DNA of 64,000 nucleotides from assembly GCA_947034885.2 (NCBI GenBank), contig OX344755.2, forward strand, positions 24,993,052-25,057,051. The letters run 5' to 3'. Both the position numbers and the translations under genes were made by a program. This document shows positions 59,301 to 64,000 of this stretch, one piece after another (the stretch's first letter is position 1; every line of letters starts with the position of its first letter). Under the pieces are notes generated by a model that saw only the letters and a program-made list of their open reading frames with translations, ran no database searches and was not told the DNA's origin. The stretch comes from Thuidium tamariscinum (taxonomy: Eukaryota > Streptophyta > Bryopsida > Hypnales > Thuidiaceae).

Positions 59301-62300
59301 TTATGATATAATTCAGATGAAGCTAGGAAGTGATAATTTTCAACCAAATATGACCCAGACCTTATTCAATCTACAAAAAAACAAAGAAGCCCAGGCCTCA
59401 GCTTTGTCTACTCAATCTAATTCAGTTCAGGTCTATCCCTTACCTAACCTCAACTTTTGATACCAATTTCAGTTGATAGTGGCTTATATATTTGTGTGAA
59501 AGCTCTTAGTTGAGCTTATTTGGTAGAGTTTTGAATAATTTTGAAAAACAAAACTTTATAGGTAGAACGTCATAATTTACAATGGGCTTAATTACTAAGA
59601 TTTACTACAATTGTAGGTGAACTCTTGGGATATTGTTGATTCAGTTGCTGGAAAAGTAAGACCAGATGAATATCAGCCTTGGAAAGTTGTACCACATGGA
59701 TCCAAGGATAACAAGACTACAAATCCAACAACTACTATAGTGATATTGCCCGAGCTATTTTCAAACACCGACGCAACACCAACAACAAGCCCTCCGGTAT
59801 GCCTATCAAGTGAATGATGTTTGTGCATTCTATAATGGCCATGATTTGTCTATTTCTAAAAGCAAGCAATTTCTCAAGTTAATAACGGGTGTCATATTTG
59901 GATGATGGAGGGAGGGTTGAAAGCCCACTTTTTCCCTCCTTTTGTGGATCAAAAAACTCATCTTGAGAATAGATTTCAAAATCCAACATCTACTATTATA
60001 TCCTACAATAAAAAAAATTTATAGAATATACCCACCTCTTCCCATGAACATATGCCACATCAACATAGACTTTGACATGTCTTCAAATTCTAGAAGCACC
60101 ACATATCTTAGTGATCTTTTTAGAAATTTGCTCACTTACTACATAACAATGACAATAGACATAGACAGTGAGACAATTTGCAACTTTATGACTAGCTGAC
60201 ATGACTTGGCTGGAAATTTAAAAAACAATAGTAATTTGTATTTGACTAAAATCACTACCATACAATAGCCTTTGTGAAGAGAGTAGTTGAACAAAGTGAA
60301 ACATTGTTGTAGGAGTCGAGACGACAATCAATGGCCTCTAGGCGAGGATCAACTCTTGGTGGCCACTCTTGGAGGCCGTCAGTTAGTGGAGGCCAACAAT
60401 CTAGAAGAACAAGTGTAGCATCAAGGCGTGCTTCAACAATTGGGGAAGTGTCACAAGGGCAAAGACTAGATGACATTTTAAGATTAATGAGTCCTGTATC
60501 TGTGGGAACTGGAGTGGATAGCATGGATGATAGCCAAAGTGGTGAGCCACTACAGCCAAAAGTTGACATCAGCAAGATCCTTGGACTCGACAAGGCTTTA
60601 GAACACATTGAAAGAGCTTGTGTACTCAATTCATATCACGATAAGGTGAATCGTGAGATTGGATTGCTAATGATCATAGTTGCTTCTTATGGGCACAATA
60701 GCCTAATATGTGTAGTCCTATCTATTTCCATTGCATATCCATATTAGTAGATGTTGGAAAAATAATTAAGTTAACCTGCAACCAATTTTTCGGTCTTGCA
60801 CATTCATTTGCTATGCAGCTTTTGGATTATATGGACTTCAGGGCAAGGGAAATTGAACCTTCCCCCATTGAACCTCCTCTTGAACTTGACAAATATGGAA
60901 AACCTGTTGTGAAGAGGAAACCTAAAGTGATAGAACCACAAGCACCAATAGATCTATCAGCTGCATTGGCAAAGTTTGAGGAAAAAGAAGTGGTTTCAAA
61001 AGTTATTTTGCCATCATTATTTGATTCAACAGTGACAGTGCATCCAATTTGGGACTTTCAATGTGATGTCACAAAAGGTAGAAACATTAGTTGTGTGGCA
61101 TGGAATAAGGTAAGTGATATACAATTACCAATTAATGCACTAAGATTATGCAATATTTTGTTCATTTCTTGATCATCTGAGACTGATAGTTAATCTTTAA
61201 AAAACTCTTTTTGTATATGTGAGAGGCTTTAGATGAACAAGCATTTGATTGCTGTGGGATACGGTGAGTTTGAGTTTGGCAAACAAAAGGATGGAATGAT
61301 TGCATTTTGGTCATTGAAAAATCCACGGTACCCACATGCTGTGATCCCTACGCAATCAGGAGTCACCTCTGTGGATTTTGCCACTACCAATCCAAGCCTA
61401 CTTGCTGGTACATTCTACCTTATCTAGGTGGACTTTAATAATCATTCTCTACTTGATATTACTGGAGCGCATTTACAATGTCAAATAGAAGTTTGTCCTT
61501 TCAATATGTAATGTATCTTTCCATTTTTCCTCTACTTGGTGTTGAAAGCATTACAACTACCAAACAAGATCTATAGTATTTCCATAGTTGTGAAACATTA
61601 GTGAAGTGCAATCAAAATTTTTTGCGACTCTATTGGCTCAGGTTTTATGCTCTTGTATCCTTTTAGCTTAGCTCATAAATGATTAGGTAGCTAGTAACAT
61701 TTATTGGAATGATGCAGTTGGGTTCTATTCCGGAAATGTAGCCATATACGACATGCGAAATCCAAAGGACCTTGAGCCAATGGTGAAGAGCTCCTTTGCA
61801 ACTGGCAAACATTCTGACCCTGTATGGAAAGTGCAATGGGTTGACCATGCTGTTGAGCATGGAGAGTCTCTTGTTTCCATCTCTACCGATGGCCGTGTAT
61901 CTCAATGGTCTATAAAAAAGGTGAGATTTTGATGAATTAATTTCTAGGTCTTAGCTTGTTGGAGATGTATATGAGCATAAGCATTCATTTGAGATGTACA
62001 AGACAATTAGGTAAATTTTGAATTTTATAATAACACAACACAATGGTAGTTTGCACACAAATGGTCATAGTCATTGCGCAAACATAATATTTTACAATTG
62101 CTAACATGGTGATTTTGTAAAAACAATCTAACGGTGTTAATTGGCCAAAAATCTTTTGTGTCAAGAAATTCTAGTCGAGGATTTAATGCTAAAAATTGCA
62201 TGGAAAACATAGCACTAGGGTAGAACTTTAGATTATAGGATAATGTCTTGCTCACTACAAATGTTAATAACTTGTCATTACTTGCATTGGCCCTAGTATA

Positions 62301-63755
62301 ATTTTATTTTTCAAATTTTTCAAATTTTTGAATGGCCCAATGTGCAAATGCAAGGATTTGGAATATTTGAATCTGATGAAGTTGAAGAAGGTTCCAAGCC
62401 AAAACAAAGGCGCACAACCACAACCTTTCATATCTCGACGTTCTGCAGGGTTGTGTTTTGAGTTTTCAAAAAAAGATATTGGGTATGGAGGTTCACTACT
62501 TCACTATCGGATGATTGCATGAACCACTTGTGCTATTTGTTGCATTTTGCAACAGTATTCTTGACTTTTTCTAGAATACTATGAAATTAGAAAACTAATT
62601 TTTAAATTTTTAAAAAAATGCGACTTATGTATACACCTTTAAGACAAGGCAACCCCTGGAAGGATTCTATAGAAAAATTCTCTAAGTAGGAGAACTTGAA
62701 AAGTGCCAAACCTTAAGAAAATACATACCTTCATGTTTTAATTAGGAAAAAATAGTAAAAATAAGTAAATACAAAAAATAAAAAGTGACCATTTGCAAAA
62801 ACTTTATAGTGATGGTCATTCACCAAAAAGACCACCAAAATAATATTTTATATGTTTCAAAATTCAAGCAAAAAGAAGCTCACTTTGTAGACTTCCACAC
62901 CACATAAAATTAATTACTTTCAAAAATCCTTCCTTGTAAAGGTAGAAGTCTACTATAATACCATATCATCTAAATTTCATCTTTAAATCATTAAAAAAAA
63001 AGGTACTCCTTAGAATTAAAAACCTCCAAATTGTCATTTGTGACATTCAATCACTAGTAGTATTTTAATATTAAACTATTTTTGAAAATTATGAAAAAAT
63101 TACATAAAGTGTATGATAGTCATGAGTACCTTCTTTAGAAATATTGAGTCATTTGGAGCAAAAATGAAAAAGTTATGGTCAAAAAATTGAACAACATGAG
63201 ACATGTGACGGAAAATAGTACAAGTGTTTTATGCAATCACCCTATCCTTCTTTTGCCTATGGAGAGATTTATTTGGAACTTGGAAAACAGTCTTTTATGA
63301 AGATGAGTGTGGAACTTGATTGTTACATTTCATATTAGGTTGTTGTATTCTAGTATGATGTGGAGTTGTTACTTGTCAATTGGGATAGGCAGGATTTACC
63401 TTGTAGGTTCAGAGGAAGGACCCATCTATAAGTGTGATCGCTCCTATAGTGAGCAATATGTAATGATCTACATAGGCCACAATGGCCCTGTATATGAGGT
63501 AAGGCACCTATTCTATATCTACAATCCTTGAAATATCTCTTTTGCTAAAAGGAATTATACAACTTTGTACTCTCTTTTAGATCACATTTTGGTACTACTT
63601 TACTCTTGGAATTGGTAGAACCAAGAATGAAGGTGTTTACTTTGAATTAAGGTAATTCTATGCATGGGGTGTAGGTTCGGTGGTCGCCGTACGTGCCATC
63701 CTTGTTTCTTAGTTGTAGCACTGATTGGACAGTACGACTTTGGAGTGAAGATCAA
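56337..63755 (+). CDS. DNAI4: Axonemal dynein intermediate chain DNAI4/WDR78 (IC138-type), 3' end outside window
   Basis: This is an intermediate chain of the inner-arm I1/f dynein, acting in motile flagella, here presumably of sperm. Exons: 56337-56570, 56976-57042, 57397-57536, 58277-58481, 58906-59049, 59317-59430, 59617-59796, 60313-60645, 60819-61109, 61233-61407, 61718-61920, 62355-62482, 63393-63498, 63675-63755; they join in frame for about 800 codons. Diagnostic stretches: VFDENGKDVTPKPL, LDKALEHIERA, WDFQCDVTKGRNISCVAWNK, LIAVGYGEFEFGKQKDG, GVTSVDFATTNPSLLA, LVSISTDGRVSQWSIKK, IYLVGSEEGPIYKC, FLSCSTDWTVRLW. These follow the family order of low-complexity N-terminus, conserved linker and WD repeats. 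The first two exons are least certain: the start codon is unresolved, and the donors at 56571 and 58482 are weak GTT sites. The exon ending at 63755 may extend. Confidence 0.9.
62509..63242. mobile_element. MITE family 'GGGTGATTGC', copy 4 (734 bp), inside a DNAI4 intron
   Basis: The left end GGATGATTGCATGAACCACT and the complement of the right end, GGGTGATTGCATAAAACACT, are inverted. It is flanked by TATC (62505-62508, 63243-63246). It lies wholly within the intron between exons ending 62482 and starting 63393, 26 bp after the donor, so splicing can remove it. The interior is closest to copy 2. Confidence 0.88.
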
Positions 63756-64000
63756 GTTAGTAGTTCTGCAGAATTTTTTTGCCTTCTCTATAGCACTCTC
63801 ATGGACAAGCACTCTCTCCCAAAGCTTGCATGAGATTCTCAAATAGACCATTAGTTTTTTATAAAACTCTTGCATACTACAATACAAATGTCACATTACC
63901 TAGGAGTTCTACTAAACCTTTTCTATATTGTAATAATGATTATACTCAAATGTTGATCTTATATTGCAACCCTTCATTGCTTTGTAACCTGATAAGGAAG

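Overview
This is nuclear DNA from a plant. Genes are spliced (GT..AG introns of roughly 80-900 bp), intergenic DNA is long and AT-rich, and small DNA transposons are dense. One gene encodes a plant LRR receptor kinase and another encodes an axonemal dynein intermediate chain. Together these point to a land plant (or close streptophyte relative) with flagellated sperm, such as a bryophyte, lycophyte or fern. The sequence alone does not name the species, and no species is claimed.

Layout. 0-3.2 kb holds a decayed, intron-containing Ulp1-type cysteine protease gene of the kind often carried by Mutator-like elements. From 5.7 to 10.1 kb are two foldback-like elements with long inverted ends, the second interrupted by a smaller MITE. 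From 13.8 down to 10.3 kb, on the minus strand, is a broken MULE transposase with DDE-core motifs and a SWIM zinc finger. From 14 to 29.5 kb is a transposon field: two copies of a hairpin-rich element and a relative, each with 10-bp target duplications; a MITE flanked by TA; a MITE flanked by TTAA; and a diverged 0.6-kb duplication. From 30 to 31.5 kb is a GC-richer leader with a 60-bp degenerate tandem repeat.

31.5-41 kb (+) is a complete LRR receptor kinase gene. I resolve 21 exons encoding 849 residues: signal peptide, LRRNT, about ten LRRs, a CxxC...CxC cysteine module, a transmembrane helix and a kinase with all main catalytic residues. It resembles the LRR-VIII-1/HPCA1 group. 42.4-56.3 kb is almost gene-free but carries a MITE, a tandem-duplicated foldback and a ~740-bp near-perfect palindrome. 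56.3-63.8 kb (+) is the 5' and central part of DNAI4/WDR78 (Chlamydomonas IC138 type), 14 exons and about 800 codons in this window, running off the right edge.

The most novel-looking signal is a family of four ~730-bp elements at 8.2, 15.9, 47.1 and 62.5 kb. They share inverted ends starting GGGTGATTGCAAGAAACACC, and each has a different 4-bp target duplication. One copy lies inside another transposon's arm and one inside a DNAI4 intron. In the genes, the points of interest are the HPCA1-like cysteine pairs on an unusually short membrane-proximal segment, and five RRxS basophilic-kinase motifs in the DNAI4 N-terminal half.
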